Below, in pieces: positions 46,213 through 56,261 of a stretch of 64,000 bases of DNA (its first letter is position 1; each line of letters starts with the position of its first letter). Where the stretch lies: the NCBI GenBank assembly GCA_963708675.1, contig CAVPTO010000003.1, forward strand, positions 124,001 through 188,000, written 5' to 3'. Both the position numbers and the translations under genes were made by a program. Origin of the DNA: DATAXP01 sp963708675. GTDB lineage: Bacteria > Planctomycetota > Planctomycetia > Pirellulales > PNKZ01. The notes below the pieces were generated by a model. That model did no database searches. It was not told where the DNA came from and was given only the letters and a program-made list of their open reading frames with translations.

Positions 46213-47095
46213 GACGATCCAGCGGATCGGGCGTCTCGATGTCCGGGCGCGTTACATCGTCGAAGGTTTTCTGGCCGGCTCGCACCGCAGCCCGTACTTC
46301 GGGCAAAGTGTCGAGTTTCTGCAGCACCGCGAGTACACGCGCGGCGACGACATGCGCCGCATCGACTGGAAAGTGTGGGCCAAGCAGGACCGCTATTACG
46401 TCAAACAGTACGAAGAAGACACGAACCTGCGCGCCACACTGCTCGTCGACGTGTCGGCCAGCATGCGTTACGGTCGCGGCCCGCTGACGAAGTACGAATA
46501 CGCCTGCACGTTGGCGACTTCATTGGCTTGGCTACTGCTGCGTCAGCAAGACGCCGTTGGTTGCATGTCGTTCGACAGTAAACCGCGCGTCACGGTCCCG
46601 CCGCGTACGGCGCACAGCCATTTGAACGCGATCATCAAGGCGCTCGAAGTCAGGGGGCCCGAGCAGAAGACCGACGTGCAGTTCACGCTTCGCACAGTCG
46701 CCGAAACACTTCCCAGCCGCGGCATGATCGTGCTCGTTTCCGATTTGCTCGTCGACCGTGAAGGCCTGACCAAAGGGCTCGGCATGCTCCGCCAACGCGG
46801 GCACGACGTGATGTTGTTTCACGTCATGGACGACGACGAGCTTGATTTCCCCTTCGAAGGGTCGACGCGTTTCGAAGGGCTCGAAAGCGATCAGCAGCTC
46901 ACGTGCAACCCGCGCGCGTTGCGGCAAGGCTATCTCGACGCGCTCAACGTGTACCTCGACGAGGTGCGCCGCGCCTGTGCTCGCAACACCGTCGACTACG
47001 CGCTCATTCGCACCAGTCAACCGTTCGATGTCTCGCTCACCGCCTTCCTCGCCGCCCGCGCGGCGTAACAGATATGATGACCGACAATCAACCCG

Positions 47096-47256
47096 TCCTT
47101 CTCCCACTGGGAGAAGGTGGCCGAAGGCCGGATGAGGGCGTGTGGCCCCGCTCGGTCGCGCACCACGCGGTCTTGCCTTACTCAACGTCGCTCGCGCTAC
47201 GACGCACCCTCACCTGTCCGCCTGTGGCGGACATCCTCTCCCAGAGTGCGAGGGGT
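47096..47256. repeat. REP-like element, family A copy 4
   Basis: The element runs from cttctcccactgggagaagg through ggccgaaggccggatgaggg to cctctcccagagtgcgagggg. It occupies almost the entire gap between the DUF58 and BatA-like genes. Its right end supplies the GAGGGG that serves as the ribosome site for ATG 47262. Confidence 0.88.
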
Positions 47257-47261
47257 TGTTG

Positions 47262-49469
47262 ATGCTCACGTTCGCCAATCCACTGCTGCTCTGGGGACTC
47301 GCGCTGGCCGCGGTGCCGGTGGCGATCCATCTAATCAACCTCGTGCGGCATCGCCAGGTGCAGTGGGCGGCGATGGAGTTCTTGATGCAAAGCATGCGCA
47401 AGAACAGCCGTTGGGTGCGATTGCGCGAGTTGGCGCTTCTACTGTTGCGAATGGTCGCGCTCGCGGCGGTGGCGCTCATCCTCGCGCGGCCACAGTCCAG
47501 CGGAGCATGGGGCGTTGGCCTTGGCCGCAAGCAAATCGAACACGTCGTGCTGCTCGACGACAGTTATTCGATGTCCGACCATTGGTCCGACACGACCGCC
47601 TTCGATCAAGCAAAGCAAGCGATCGTGCAGTTGGCCGAGCAATTTGCACAATCGAGTCAATCGCAAACGTTCACGCTGTTGCGATACTCGCGTGCTCGTG
47701 ATGTCGGCGCGACGACCGGCCCCGACCTGCTGCAAGAGATCATCGGCAGCAACTTCGCTCAAAGGCTCGACGAGCGAATGCGGTCATGGAAACCAACCGA
47801 CGCCGACTTGCGACCGGCCGAGCCGTTGGCGACGGCGCGACGTATTCTGGGTTCGCCGGAAGGCGCCGATCGTGTCGTGTACGTCGTCAGCGACTTCCGC
47901 ACCAAGGATTGGGAAGAACCCGGCGAGACCGCCAACGAGCTGCATCGCTGGAACACCGACGGCGCACAAGTACACATGATCGATTGCGTTGACGCCGCAC
48001 GGCCGAATCTCGCCATCACGAAGCTCGAACCGCAGCGCGGCACACGGGCCGCCGGCGTGTCGATGGCGGTCGATGTGACGTTGCAAAACTTCGGTCGCGA
48101 CAATGTCCGCGACGTGCTCGTCGAAATCGAGCAAGACAATGTTGCCTACGCGGCACTCAAGTTCGATTCCGTCGCCGCCGGCCAAAGCGAGACGCGAACC
48201 TTCCAGGTGCTGTTTCCCACGGCAGGCGAGCATCTGATCACCGCTCGCGCTCCGAGCGATGCCGTTGGCGTCGACAACGTGCGTGTCGCCGTGCTCGATC
48301 TGCCTGTGAGCGTCGGCGTGTTGATCGTCGACGGTGACCCGCGTGCTCCCGACGCGCAGCTTCTCTCCGCAGTGCTGAACCCCGGCGGCGCGGTGAGGAC
48401 CGGTGTCGACGTGCGTATCGAGCCGCCGGCGTTCCTGAATCGCGCGAAGCTCGATGAGTTCCAAGTCGTCTACCTCACCGGCATCGAACGCCTGGACGAG
48501 GCGGCCGTCGAAACGCTCGAGACCTACGTGCGTCGCGGCGGCGGCGTGGCGATGTTCGTCGGCCCCAAAACGTCGGTCGAGTTCTTCAACTCCACGCTCT
48601 ACGCCAACGGCGAAGGCTTCTTCCCTGCGCCGCTGCTCGCCGAAACGCAGCTGATCGTCGATCGTCTCGAAAAGGCCCCTGACCTCGAAGTCACCGATCA
48701 CGGAATCTTCCGCGCACTCGCCGGCGAGCGCAACAGCTTTCTCTCGGCCGTCACGATCGAACGGTTCATGCTCGTCCCGAAAGATTGGCGTCCGTCGCCG
48801 GACTCGGGCACGCACGTCATCGCTCGATTGCGCAACGGTTCGCCGTTGACGCTCGAACGGAACGTCGACAAGGGTCGCGTGATTGCAATGCTCACGACGG
48901 CTGGCCCCGCGTGGAACAACTGGGCCCGCAATCCCAGCTTCGTGGTCACCATCCTACAGATTCAAGCCTGGCTCGCGCGCTCATCGGCTGCGCCGACGTC
49001 GCAACTCGTCGGCTCGCCGATCGAAGTGCGGTTGGACGCCGCGCGCCATCAGCCGCGCATCGAGGTGACGCCTCCACCGAGCAGCGGCAGCACACCGGTT
49101 GCGATGGACCTCGCCGCCACGGGCGACGCGCTGTCGACGACGATTCGCGATACCGAGTACAGCGGCGTCTATCAGATTCTGGCCCGCGCCACCGACGGCG
49201 CCCCCGAGCCACGAATGGTCGCGGTCAACGTCGAATCCGAAGAGGGCAACCTCGCCACGCTCGACGCATCGCAACTCACCGCGCGCCTGCCGGGCATCCG
49301 CTACAGCTTTCAACGCGCGGGACAGTTGCCGTTCTCGTCGCGTGATGCGTCGAACTCGGGCCTCGGCGACGGTTTGCTCTACGTGCTAATTGCGTTGTTG
49401 GTCGGCGAGCAGGCCTTGGCCTACGCTGCGAGTTATCATCGCCCGCGCACCGAGGCGAGCGCGCGATGA
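47262..49469 (+). CDS. BatA-like VWA membrane protein
   Basis: The 735-residue product starts at ATG 47262 (GAGGGG 8 nt upstream, inside the repeat). The aerotolerance/BatA N-terminal domain has LTFANPLLLWGLALAAVPVA and a second helix LRELALLLLRMVALAAVALI. A VWA domain follows at about 90-260 with MIDAS-like VVLLDDSYSMSD and YVVSDFRTKDWEE. CARDB-like beta domains and a GATase1-like region (LDEFQVVYLTGIERLDEAAV) come next, then a C-terminal helix (LLYVLIALLVGEQALAYAAS). Topology places the large domains in the periplasm. It is part of the MoxR-DUF58-VWA module. Confidence 0.88.
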   Translation: MLTFANPLLLWGLALAAVPVAIHLINLVRHRQVQWAAMEFLMQSMRKNSRWVRLRELALLLLRMVALAAVALILARPQSSGAWGVGLGRKQIEHVVLLDDSYSMSDHWSDTTAFDQAKQAIVQLAEQFAQSSQSQTFTLLRYSRARDVGATTGPDLLQEIIGSNFAQRLDERMRSWKPTDADLRPAEPLATARRILGSPEGADRVVYVVSDFRTKDWEEPGETANELHRWNTDGAQVHMIDCVDAARPNLAITKLEPQRGTRAAGVSMAVDVTLQNFGRDNVRDVLVEIEQDNVAYAALKFDSVAAGQSETRTFQVLFPTAGEHLITARAPSDAVGVDNVRVAVLDLPVSVGVLIVDGDPRAPDAQLLSAVLNPGGAVRTGVDVRIEPPAFLNRAKLDEFQVVYLTGIERLDEAAVETLETYVRRGGGVAMFVGPKTSVEFFNSTLYANGEGFFPAPLLAETQLIVDRLEKAPDLEVTDHGIFRALAGERNSFLSAVTIERFMLVPKDWRPSPDSGTHVIARLRNGSPLTLERNVDKGRVIAMLTTAGPAWNNWARNPSFVVTILQIQAWLARSSAAPTSQLVGSPIEVRLDAARHQPRIEVTPPPSSGSTPVAMDLAATGDALSTTIRDTEYSGVYQILARATDGAPEPRMVAVNVESEEGNLATLDASQLTARLPGIRYSFQRAGQLPFSSRDASNSGLGDGLLYVLIALLVGEQALAYAASYHRPRTEASAR

Positions 49470-49508
49470 AACACCTTACAATCAGTGCAACGATCGAATC
49501 GCTCGGTG

Positions 49509-49597
49509 CAACCAGCCCGAAGCGCAAGCGAGGGACGAGGCGTGTTCGATGCGGCGCCACTCTCGCCCCTTCCCTCGCTTGCGCGTCGGGCTGGTTG
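49509..49597. repeat. Inverted repeat 'caaccagcccg...gcaagcgaggga', family D
   Basis: Arms 49509-49535 (caaccagcccgaagcgcaag...) and 49571-49597 (...cttgcgcgtcgggctggttg) are inverse complements with one mismatch, separated by 35 bp. It fills the gap between the two VWA genes and ends about 20 bp before the second start codon. Confidence 0.85.
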
Positions 49598-49617
49598 CTG
49601 TTGGAGGTTGATCCTCG

Positions 49618-52017
49618 ATGACCTTCAACTTGCCACTCTTGGCCGAATCGGTCACGCGCACGGCGTTCGAGTTCGGCCGCATTCAGTCGAACGCCGATTG
49701 GCTGCTGCCGTCGGTCGTGTTCGTCGCGTTGATGGCCTACGTGGCGGCCATGTATCGCCGCGACACCGTCGAGTTGGCCCCGGGTTGGGCGGTGCTGCTC
49801 ATCGGTCTGCGTGCCGTCGCGCTCATCGGCCTGTTCGTCATCTATCTCGAACCGCAATGGCGCAACGAGCGCGACGTGGTGCAGAATTCGCGCGTCGTCG
49901 TGTTGGTCGACGGCAGCTTGAGCATGGGCACCGACGACAACGACGCTACACCCGGCGGTCCTAATCGCGCTCAACAAGTCGCCGGTCTGCTGGGCGATGG
50001 TAAGTTGATCGACAACCTGCGACGCGTACACGATATCACCGTCTTCCGCTTCGATGACGAGGTGCAATCGGTCGCGTCGCTCGATCGCTTGGTCGAAGGA
50101 AAAGAAAGCGATGGGCCTGACAAGCAAATCATCGACTGGACGACGAAGCTCGCGCCCGATGGTCCCGAAACTCGCCTCGGCCAAGCGCTTCGCGAGGTGA
50201 TTAACGACGAACGTGGCACGCCGCTGGCGGGCGTCGTTGTTTTCACCGATGGTCAGCAAAATGCCGGCCCCGACGCGTCGTCGGTCGTGCCGCTGGCCCG
50301 CGAGGTCGCGGTGCCGATCTTTCCGGTCGGCGTCGGCAGCGACAAGCTCCCTGTGAACGTGCGCATCAGTGACCTTGCCGCCCCGGCGCGGGCGTATCCC
50401 GGCGACGCGTTCACCGTCACCGGCTATGTGCAGGCCCAGGGATTCGAAGGCAAAACCGTCACCGTCGAGCTGCTATCCAAAACCGACGACAAGAACGAAG
50501 CGGCCGCCAAGCTCGAAGGGACGCAACAAGTCGTCCTCGGCGGCGGCGAGGCGGTGCCCGTCAAGTTTCAACTGACGCCTGGCGAGGCCGGGCGACGCAC
50601 GTTGCAGTTGAGGCTTCGCGCACCGGCCGAAGACCGCAATCCCGACGACAACCAACGCGAAACGTCGGTCGAAGTGATTGATCGCAAGACGCGTGTGTTG
50701 CTGGTCGCCGGCGGCGCAACGCGCGAGTATCAGTTCCTGCGCAACATGCTGTATCGCGACAAGAGTATCGAGGTCGACGTGTTGCTGCAGACCGGCAGCG
50801 AAGGTGTCTCGCAAGAAGCCCACGAACTGCTCGAAGACTTCCCCACCACGCGCGAGGCGATGTATTCATACGACGTCGTCGTGGGCTTCGATCCCGATTG
50901 GCGCGATCTCGACACCGCTCAGGCCGAATTGCTCAATCGTTGGGTCGGCGAGCAAGGAGGCGGGCTGATCGTTATCGCCGGCCCGATTTACATGGACGCC
51001 TGGCTGCAATCGCAGAACCTCGACGCCATCCGCGCGTTGTATCCCGTCGAGTTCACACGCCGCATCGCCGTTGTCGACGACGGTCGCTTTGGTTCGAAGC
51101 AGGCCAACCCGCTGCAATTCACACGCGACGGTCTCGAAGCGCAATTCCTGTGGCTCGGCGACTCGGCCAGCACGAGTGCCGCGACGTGGTCGGCCTTCAA
51201 AGGCGTTTATGGATTCTACGATGTGCGTGGTCCGAAACTCGCCGCCACCGTGTACACACGCTACGGCGAGCCTCGCGGCGGCGCCGACGATTCGCTCCCC
51301 GTGTACATGGCGGGCCAGTACTTCGGCTCGGGGCAGGTGTTTTATATGGGCAGCGGCGAAATGTGGCGGCTGCGGGCCGAAGGCGACGGGCTGTTCGAAG
51401 TTTTCTACACCAAGTTGCTGCGCCACGTGTCGCAAGGACGTCTCGCTCGCGGCAGCAGTCGAGGCCTGGTGATGACCGAAGGCGACCGCTTCACGCCCGG
51501 CAATATGGTCGAAGTTCGCGCTCAAGTGACGAACGCGCGGCTTGAACCACTCGAACAACCAACCGTCACCGCGACCGTCATCGGCCCCGATGGCTCGCTC
51601 GATAACCTCGAACTCAAGGCCGACGCCACGCACGTTGGCAACTATCGTGGCGGATTCATTGTGCGTCGTGAGGGAAGTTATCGCATCGAGTTGCTCGTGC
51701 CCGAGAGCAACGACGTTCGACTCTCCGCGCCGCCGATCCAGGTGACGATTCCCGATCTCGAACGCGATCACGTGCAGCGCAACGACGCGGTGCTCGGCGA
51801 GTTGGCAAAACAAACCGGCGGGCGATACTACATCGGTCTGCCTGCCGTGTTGGGTCGCTCCGCGCCGCCGCTGGTCGACGAGCTTCGCGATGCCAGTCGT
51901 ACGACGACATTGGCTGCCGCGCCCGATCGGTTGTGGGATAACACCTGGATGTTGGCGATCGTGTGCGGGGCGTTGAGTTTGGAGTGGTTGACGCGACGGT
52001 TGTTGAAGTTGGCGTGA
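49618..52017 (+). CDS. VWA and GATase-like membrane protein
   Basis: The 799-residue protein has two N-terminal membrane helices (WLLPSVVFVALMAYVAAMY; WAVLLIGLRAVALIGLFVIY). A VWA domain with MIDAS VVVLVDGSLSMGTDD lies at about 95-250. Ig/CARDB-like beta domains follow (YPGDAFTVTGYVQAQGFEGK), then a class-I glutamine-amidotransferase-like region (about 355-560; LLVAGGATREYQFLRNML, QGGGLIVIAGPIYMDAWLQS) lacking an obvious Cys-His-Glu triad. A final helix (WMLAIVCGALSLEWLTRRLL) ends the protein. Such proteins form the third component of planctomycete MoxR operons and probably act as periplasmic receptors or adhesive scaffolds. Confidence 0.87.
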   Translation: MTFNLPLLAESVTRTAFEFGRIQSNADWLLPSVVFVALMAYVAAMYRRDTVELAPGWAVLLIGLRAVALIGLFVIYLEPQWRNERDVVQNSRVVVLVDGSLSMGTDDNDATPGGPNRAQQVAGLLGDGKLIDNLRRVHDITVFRFDDEVQSVASLDRLVEGKESDGPDKQIIDWTTKLAPDGPETRLGQALREVINDERGTPLAGVVVFTDGQQNAGPDASSVVPLAREVAVPIFPVGVGSDKLPVNVRISDLAAPARAYPGDAFTVTGYVQAQGFEGKTVTVELLSKTDDKNEAAAKLEGTQQVVLGGGEAVPVKFQLTPGEAGRRTLQLRLRAPAEDRNPDDNQRETSVEVIDRKTRVLLVAGGATREYQFLRNMLYRDKSIEVDVLLQTGSEGVSQEAHELLEDFPTTREAMYSYDVVVGFDPDWRDLDTAQAELLNRWVGEQGGGLIVIAGPIYMDAWLQSQNLDAIRALYPVEFTRRIAVVDDGRFGSKQANPLQFTRDGLEAQFLWLGDSASTSAATWSAFKGVYGFYDVRGPKLAATVYTRYGEPRGGADDSLPVYMAGQYFGSGQVFYMGSGEMWRLRAEGDGLFEVFYTKLLRHVSQGRLARGSSRGLVMTEGDRFTPGNMVEVRAQVTNARLEPLEQPTVTATVIGPDGSLDNLELKADATHVGNYRGGFIVRREGSYRIELLVPESNDVRLSAPPIQVTIPDLERDHVQRNDAVLGELAKQTGGRYYIGLPAVLGRSAPPLVDELRDASRTTTLAAAPDRLWDNTWMLAIVCGALSLEWLTRRLLKLA

Positions 52018-52046
52018 TGGTTATTGATGATCAGACAATGAAATGA

Positions 52047-52177
52047 ACCCCTCTCCCTTTGGGAGAGGGTGGCGGCGCAGCCGCCGGGTGAGGGCGGGTT
52101 GAAGTAGAAGGCGATCACCACTTCAACCCGCCCTCATCCGCCGCTTCGCGGCACCTTCTCCCGGAGGGAGAAGGGGT
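52047..52177. repeat. REP-like element, family A copy 5
   Basis: This copy starts with cctctccctttgggagagg and ends with cttctcccggagggagaagg, i.e. opposite in orientation to copies 1-4. It lies in the gap before the DUF4175-like gene. Confidence 0.87.
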
Positions 52178-52229
52178 CGAATGACAAACTCAAGATCAAT
52201 AAACGACGAACGGACGACGGAACATCGCG

Positions 52230-54428
52230 ATGTCGATTGACGAACAAGAACCGCGCCTGGCGATGCCGCTCGTCGAGCTGCTTGCGCGGGTGCGCAGACG
52301 CATTCGCGAGTACGTCGCCATCGACGGCGCGGCGCGAACGCTCATCGCAGCCTGCGCTGCGTTCTGGTCGCTGCTCGCCATCGACTGGACGTTCGAACCG
52401 ACGCGCGAGGTTCGGCTGTTGCTGTTGCTGCTGGCGATCGGCGCCGTGACGGTCGTCGCTTTCCGATGGTTCGTCGCCCGGCTAGTCGCGCCGCTGTCGA
52501 ATCGCAGCATGGCGCTAGTGCTCGAACGGACGTTCTCGTTCGACGAAAGTCTGCTCACCGCCGTCGAAATGACGGAGCGTCCGGTCGAGTTGGACAGCTA
52601 CGGTCGCGACATGCTCGCGCACACCTGCGATGCGGCCGAGCAACGCGCCGTGGGACTCGACCTTCGTCGACTGTTCAACTTTCGCCGCTTGCGGACGGCG
52701 GTGGCAGTGGCGAGTGTGTCGCTGCTGGCGATTTGCTTATTCGCCTTCGCATGGCCCGACACTTTCCGATTCGGCGTCGCGCGAATCGCGACGAAAACCG
52801 ACGAACTTTGGCCTCGCTCGACGCGTCTCGTGGTCGAAGGCTTCGAGGATGGCGAGGCTGTGGTCGCCCGCGGTGGCGAGCTCAAGCTGGTCGTTAAAGC
52901 CGATGCTTCGATGGCTGTACCCGACAAGGTGCAAGTCCGCTACCAGTCGGCAGATGGGTCGAGCCAGCGGAAGTACATGGTCCGCATCGGAGTCGCCAAG
53001 GCTGGACAAGATGAGTATCAAAGTTTCGAATATCTGTTCCAAAATCTATTATCACCTGTAAAGTTCGAAGTGCGCGGCGGCGACGCCCGCGTCCAGGATT
53101 TACGGATTCGCGTTGTGGAGAGCCCGACGATCGCTATCTCGATTGGCTGCGAATACCCGGCGTACACGCAGCTTGGTCATCGCGAGCTTCCGGCGACGGC
53201 CGTCACGCCGCTGCCGCAAGGGTCGCGCGTCACGCTTCATGCCGCGGCGAACAAAGATCTCGTCGCTGCCGAGATCGAGCAGTTCAGTCCCGACGGCACG
53301 TCGAACGTCCATAAAGTCTACGCCCCATCGCGGAACCCGAAGGCGTTCGACTTTGTCTTGCCCAGCCTCGATGCCGACACGACGCTGCGCTTCACGCTGT
53401 TCGACACCGACGGCGTCCGCAATCGCGAAACGATCCAACTCACGCTGGTTTCGGTCGTCGATGCGCCGCCGGCCGTCGAGGTGCAACTCACCGGCATCGG
53501 CTCGGCCATCACGCCCAACGCGCGGCTGCCACTTATTGGCCCGGTGCGCGACGACTACGGAGTCGACAAAGCGTGGATCGCCTACACGATCGACGATGGC
53601 AAACCCGCTCAATTCACGCTCCCTTCACCGCCGCGGTCGTCGGTCGAACTCCCTGTCGACACGGCCTTTGAGGTCAGCAATCTCGAACTAAAACCCGAGC
53701 AGAAACTGCTCGTGGGTGTCGAGGCTTTCGACAATCGCAAACTTCCGCCGAGCTACGAGTCGAATGTCGGCCACGGTCAGCGGTGGTTGCTCGACATTGT
53801 GACGCCCGAGCAGTTGCGGGCCTCGCTCGAATCGCGCGAGCTGAACGTGCGTCAACGGTTCGAGTCGATCATTGCTGAGCTCGTCGAGTCGCGCGACGCG
53901 CTGAAACGGCTCGACGCGATCGGCAGTGACTCTAAAAACGTCGACCCGAAAGATCCGGAATTCGCAGCGAAGCTCGAACAGAGCCGGTTGCATGTCGTGC
54001 GAGCCCGGCAGAACTCCGAGAAAGATGGTCAGGAAACGCGCGGCGTCGCGACCGCTTTCGACGCGATTTACCAGGAGTTGGCGAACAATCGCATCGACAC
54101 CGAGGAACTCAAGATCCGCCTGAAGCATCAGATTGCCGAGCCGCTTTTCCGCCTTTGCGACGGTCGATTTCCTGTTCTGACCCAGCGGGTGAGGGACCTC
54201 GACGCCGGTTTGGCCGGCCCGCAGGCGGCGAGTCTGCAGAAGGCGGCCGTCGCCGAGGCCGACGCGGTTGTCGTGGAATTGCAGCGTGTACGGGACAAAA
54301 TGCTGGAATTGGAGACCTTTAACGAGGCGATCGACCTGCTTCGGGCCATTCTCGCGGCCGAGAAGGAGGTCGGCGAAGGCATCAAAAAACAGCGATCCGA
54401 CAAGGTGCGCAAGCTGTTGGAGGAGTAG
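52230..54428 (+). CDS. DUF4175-like membrane protein with large periplasmic domain
   Basis: This 732-residue protein has two adjacent N-terminal membrane helices (about 35-85; LIAACAAFWSLLAIDWTF, RLLLLLLAIGAVTVVAFRWF) and a third at about 150-172 (AVAVASVSLLAICLFAFAW). A ~400-residue beta-rich region with repeated Ig-like strands follows (DELWPRSTRLVVEGF, RDDYGVDKAWIAYTIDDGKP), then a helical C-terminal third (EQLRASLESRELNVRQRFES onwards). The overall shape matches DUF4175-type proteins next to BatA/MoxR genes in other planctomycetes, a comparison from memory. No enzymatic motif is seen. It probably spans the cytoplasmic membrane and scaffolds the coiled-coil protein that follows. Confidence 0.75.
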   Translation: MSIDEQEPRLAMPLVELLARVRRRIREYVAIDGAARTLIAACAAFWSLLAIDWTFEPTREVRLLLLLLAIGAVTVVAFRWFVARLVAPLSNRSMALVLERTFSFDESLLTAVEMTERPVELDSYGRDMLAHTCDAAEQRAVGLDLRRLFNFRRLRTAVAVASVSLLAICLFAFAWPDTFRFGVARIATKTDELWPRSTRLVVEGFEDGEAVVARGGELKLVVKADASMAVPDKVQVRYQSADGSSQRKYMVRIGVAKAGQDEYQSFEYLFQNLLSPVKFEVRGGDARVQDLRIRVVESPTIAISIGCEYPAYTQLGHRELPATAVTPLPQGSRVTLHAAANKDLVAAEIEQFSPDGTSNVHKVYAPSRNPKAFDFVLPSLDADTTLRFTLFDTDGVRNRETIQLTLVSVVDAPPAVEVQLTGIGSAITPNARLPLIGPVRDDYGVDKAWIAYTIDDGKPAQFTLPSPPRSSVELPVDTAFEVSNLELKPEQKLLVGVEAFDNRKLPPSYESNVGHGQRWLLDIVTPEQLRASLESRELNVRQRFESIIAELVESRDALKRLDAIGSDSKNVDPKDPEFAAKLEQSRLHVVRARQNSEKDGQETRGVATAFDAIYQELANNRIDTEELKIRLKHQIAEPLFRLCDGRFPVLTQRVRDLDAGLAGPQAASLQKAAVAEADAVVVELQRVRDKMLELETFNEAIDLLRAILAAEKEVGEGIKKQRSDKVRKLLEE

Positions 54429-54536
54429 AATTAAAGGCCGACGACCGCCCCGCGGGAACGAGTCTTGCGGGTTGGGCGTCAGAGCATGGGATGCGTTGCG
54501 TTAAAAGCGTTGTGGCTTCTGGCGGGAGTGCCAGGG

Positions 54537-56261
54537 ATGACTGAATTGAATATGCGTCGAGCATTCGCGGTTTTGGGCATGGCGACATTCTCGCTGTGCT
54601 TGATCGCCGGTATTGCCTCCGCAGTCGACCCCGCGACGCCGGCCAAGGACGCTGAGAACGCGAAGTCGGAAGCCGCGCCCCACACTGCATCCGCTTCCAC
54701 CGGTGATGCTCATCTCACCGAGTTGCAGGAACAAGTCGCCGCCCGCTACAAGCGCTTCGAAGAAGTGCTGCTGCGGATGGCCGAGCTCACGGCCGCCAGC
54801 GACCCCAAGCGTGCCGCGCTGTTGCGAAAGACCGTCGCCGAAGGCAAGCAGCGTCGCGTGCCGGCGCAGCTCGAAGCGATTGCCGAGCTGCTCAAGGAAG
54901 ATCGCCTTGCCAACGCCATCACCGGCGAGCAAGAGGTCGAGCAAGATCTGACGAAGCTGCTCGATCTGCTGTTGTCCGAGCAGCGTGCCGACAAGCTCAA
55001 AGACGAACGCGAACGCCTCAAGCAACAAGTTCGCAAGATCAAGGAACTCATCAACCGGCAACAGCAGCTTCAATCGCAGACCGAAGGCGCGGGCGACATC
55101 AAGCAACTCGCTGAGAGCGAAGGCAAGCTCGCCACAGAGGCAGGAAAGCTCGCTGCGGAGATGAAAGGCGACGAAAAGAAGGATGCAACGCCGGGCGGTG
55201 ACGCGGGAAAACCGGCAGCGTCGAAACCCAAAACTGAATCGGGCGACTCGCAATCTGGAAAACCGCAAAAAGGCAAGCCGAGCGAAAGCGAAAACGAAGA
55301 CGACGGTAAGAAGAGCGAAGGTAAGAAAGGCAGCGACAAAAAAAGTAGCGGCGGACAGAAAGGCGAGAAGTCGCAAGGGTCGGAAGCGCCGGAGCAGGCC
55401 GAAGAGGACACTTCTTCCGAGCCGGCGAAGCCGCAACCGAGCGACACGCCCGGCCAAAAGCGCGTCGCCGCCGCACAGCAGAAGATGAAGGACGCGCAGA
55501 AGAAGCTCGACGAGGCCGAGCGTCGCGGCGCCCTGCAAGATCAGGAAGACGCCATCCGCGAACTCGAGCAAGCCAAGGCCGAGCTCGAAGAGATCCTTCG
55601 CCAAATGCGCGAAGAAGAGCAAGAACGCGTGCTGGCGCAGCTCGAAGCGCGCTTCCGCAAAATGCGCGACATGCAAATGGAAGTCTACGAAGGGACGCAA
55701 CGTCTCGATCGTGTTCCGGAAGCCGACCGCACGCGCAACGACGAAATCGAGTCGGGTCGTTTGAGCCGCAGCGAGGCGTCGATCGTCGTCGAGGCCGACA
55801 AGGCGCTCACGGCATTGCGTGACGAAGGGACTGCGACCGCGCTGCCCGAAGCCGTCGACCAGATGCGCGAAGACATGCAAATCGTGACTGACCGCCTTGC
55901 GGAGTTCAAAGTCGACACGCGCACGCAAGGCATCGAAGAAGACATCTTGGCCGCCCTCGAAGAGACGATCGCAGCGCTGCAAAAAGCGCAGCGTGATCGC
56001 GACGACAAGAAACAGCAAGCGTCTCCGCAACAAGGCCAACCCGGCGAGCCTCCGCTGGTCGACCGCATCGCTGAACTGAAAATGATCCGCGCCTTGCAAA
56101 TGCGCGTGAACACCCGCACCAAGCGGTACAGCGAGCTCGTGCAAGGCGACGTCGGCCAGGCCGAGCAAGAAGATCTGCTTCAGCAACTTCGCATGTTGGC
56201 CGAGCGTGAAGATCGTGTTTATCGAGCAACGCGAGACATCGTCGTGGGGAAAAACCAATGA
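54537..56261 (+). CDS. Exported coiled-coil, Lys/Glu-rich protein
   Basis: ATG 54537 is chosen for the GGGAG site 8 nt upstream. The 574-residue product has a signal peptide (FAVLGMATFSLCLIAGIASA) and long heptad-like helices (about 70-215). A disordered Lys/Ser/Gly/Glu-rich stretch follows (about 215-340; repeated GKKSEGKKGSDKKSS-type sequence), then further coiled coils (AQQKMKDAQKKLDEAERR; EELEAI-type Glu/Arg-rich heptads). No catalytic motif is visible. It is likely a periplasmic structural or bridging subunit. Its stop overlaps the next start (ATGA), so the two products are probably made in equal amounts and may interact. Confidence 0.72.
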   Translation: MTELNMRRAFAVLGMATFSLCLIAGIASAVDPATPAKDAENAKSEAAPHTASASTGDAHLTELQEQVAARYKRFEEVLLRMAELTAASDPKRAALLRKTVAEGKQRRVPAQLEAIAELLKEDRLANAITGEQEVEQDLTKLLDLLLSEQRADKLKDERERLKQQVRKIKELINRQQQLQSQTEGAGDIKQLAESEGKLATEAGKLAAEMKGDEKKDATPGGDAGKPAASKPKTESGDSQSGKPQKGKPSESENEDDGKKSEGKKGSDKKSSGGQKGEKSQGSEAPEQAEEDTSSEPAKPQPSDTPGQKRVAAAQQKMKDAQKKLDEAERRGALQDQEDAIRELEQAKAELEEILRQMREEEQERVLAQLEARFRKMRDMQMEVYEGTQRLDRVPEADRTRNDEIESGRLSRSEASIVVEADKALTALRDEGTATALPEAVDQMREDMQIVTDRLAEFKVDTRTQGIEEDILAALEETIAALQKAQRDRDDKKQQASPQQGQPGEPPLVDRIAELKMIRALQMRVNTRTKRYSELVQGDVGQAEQEDLLQQLRMLAEREDRVYRATRDIVVGKNQ

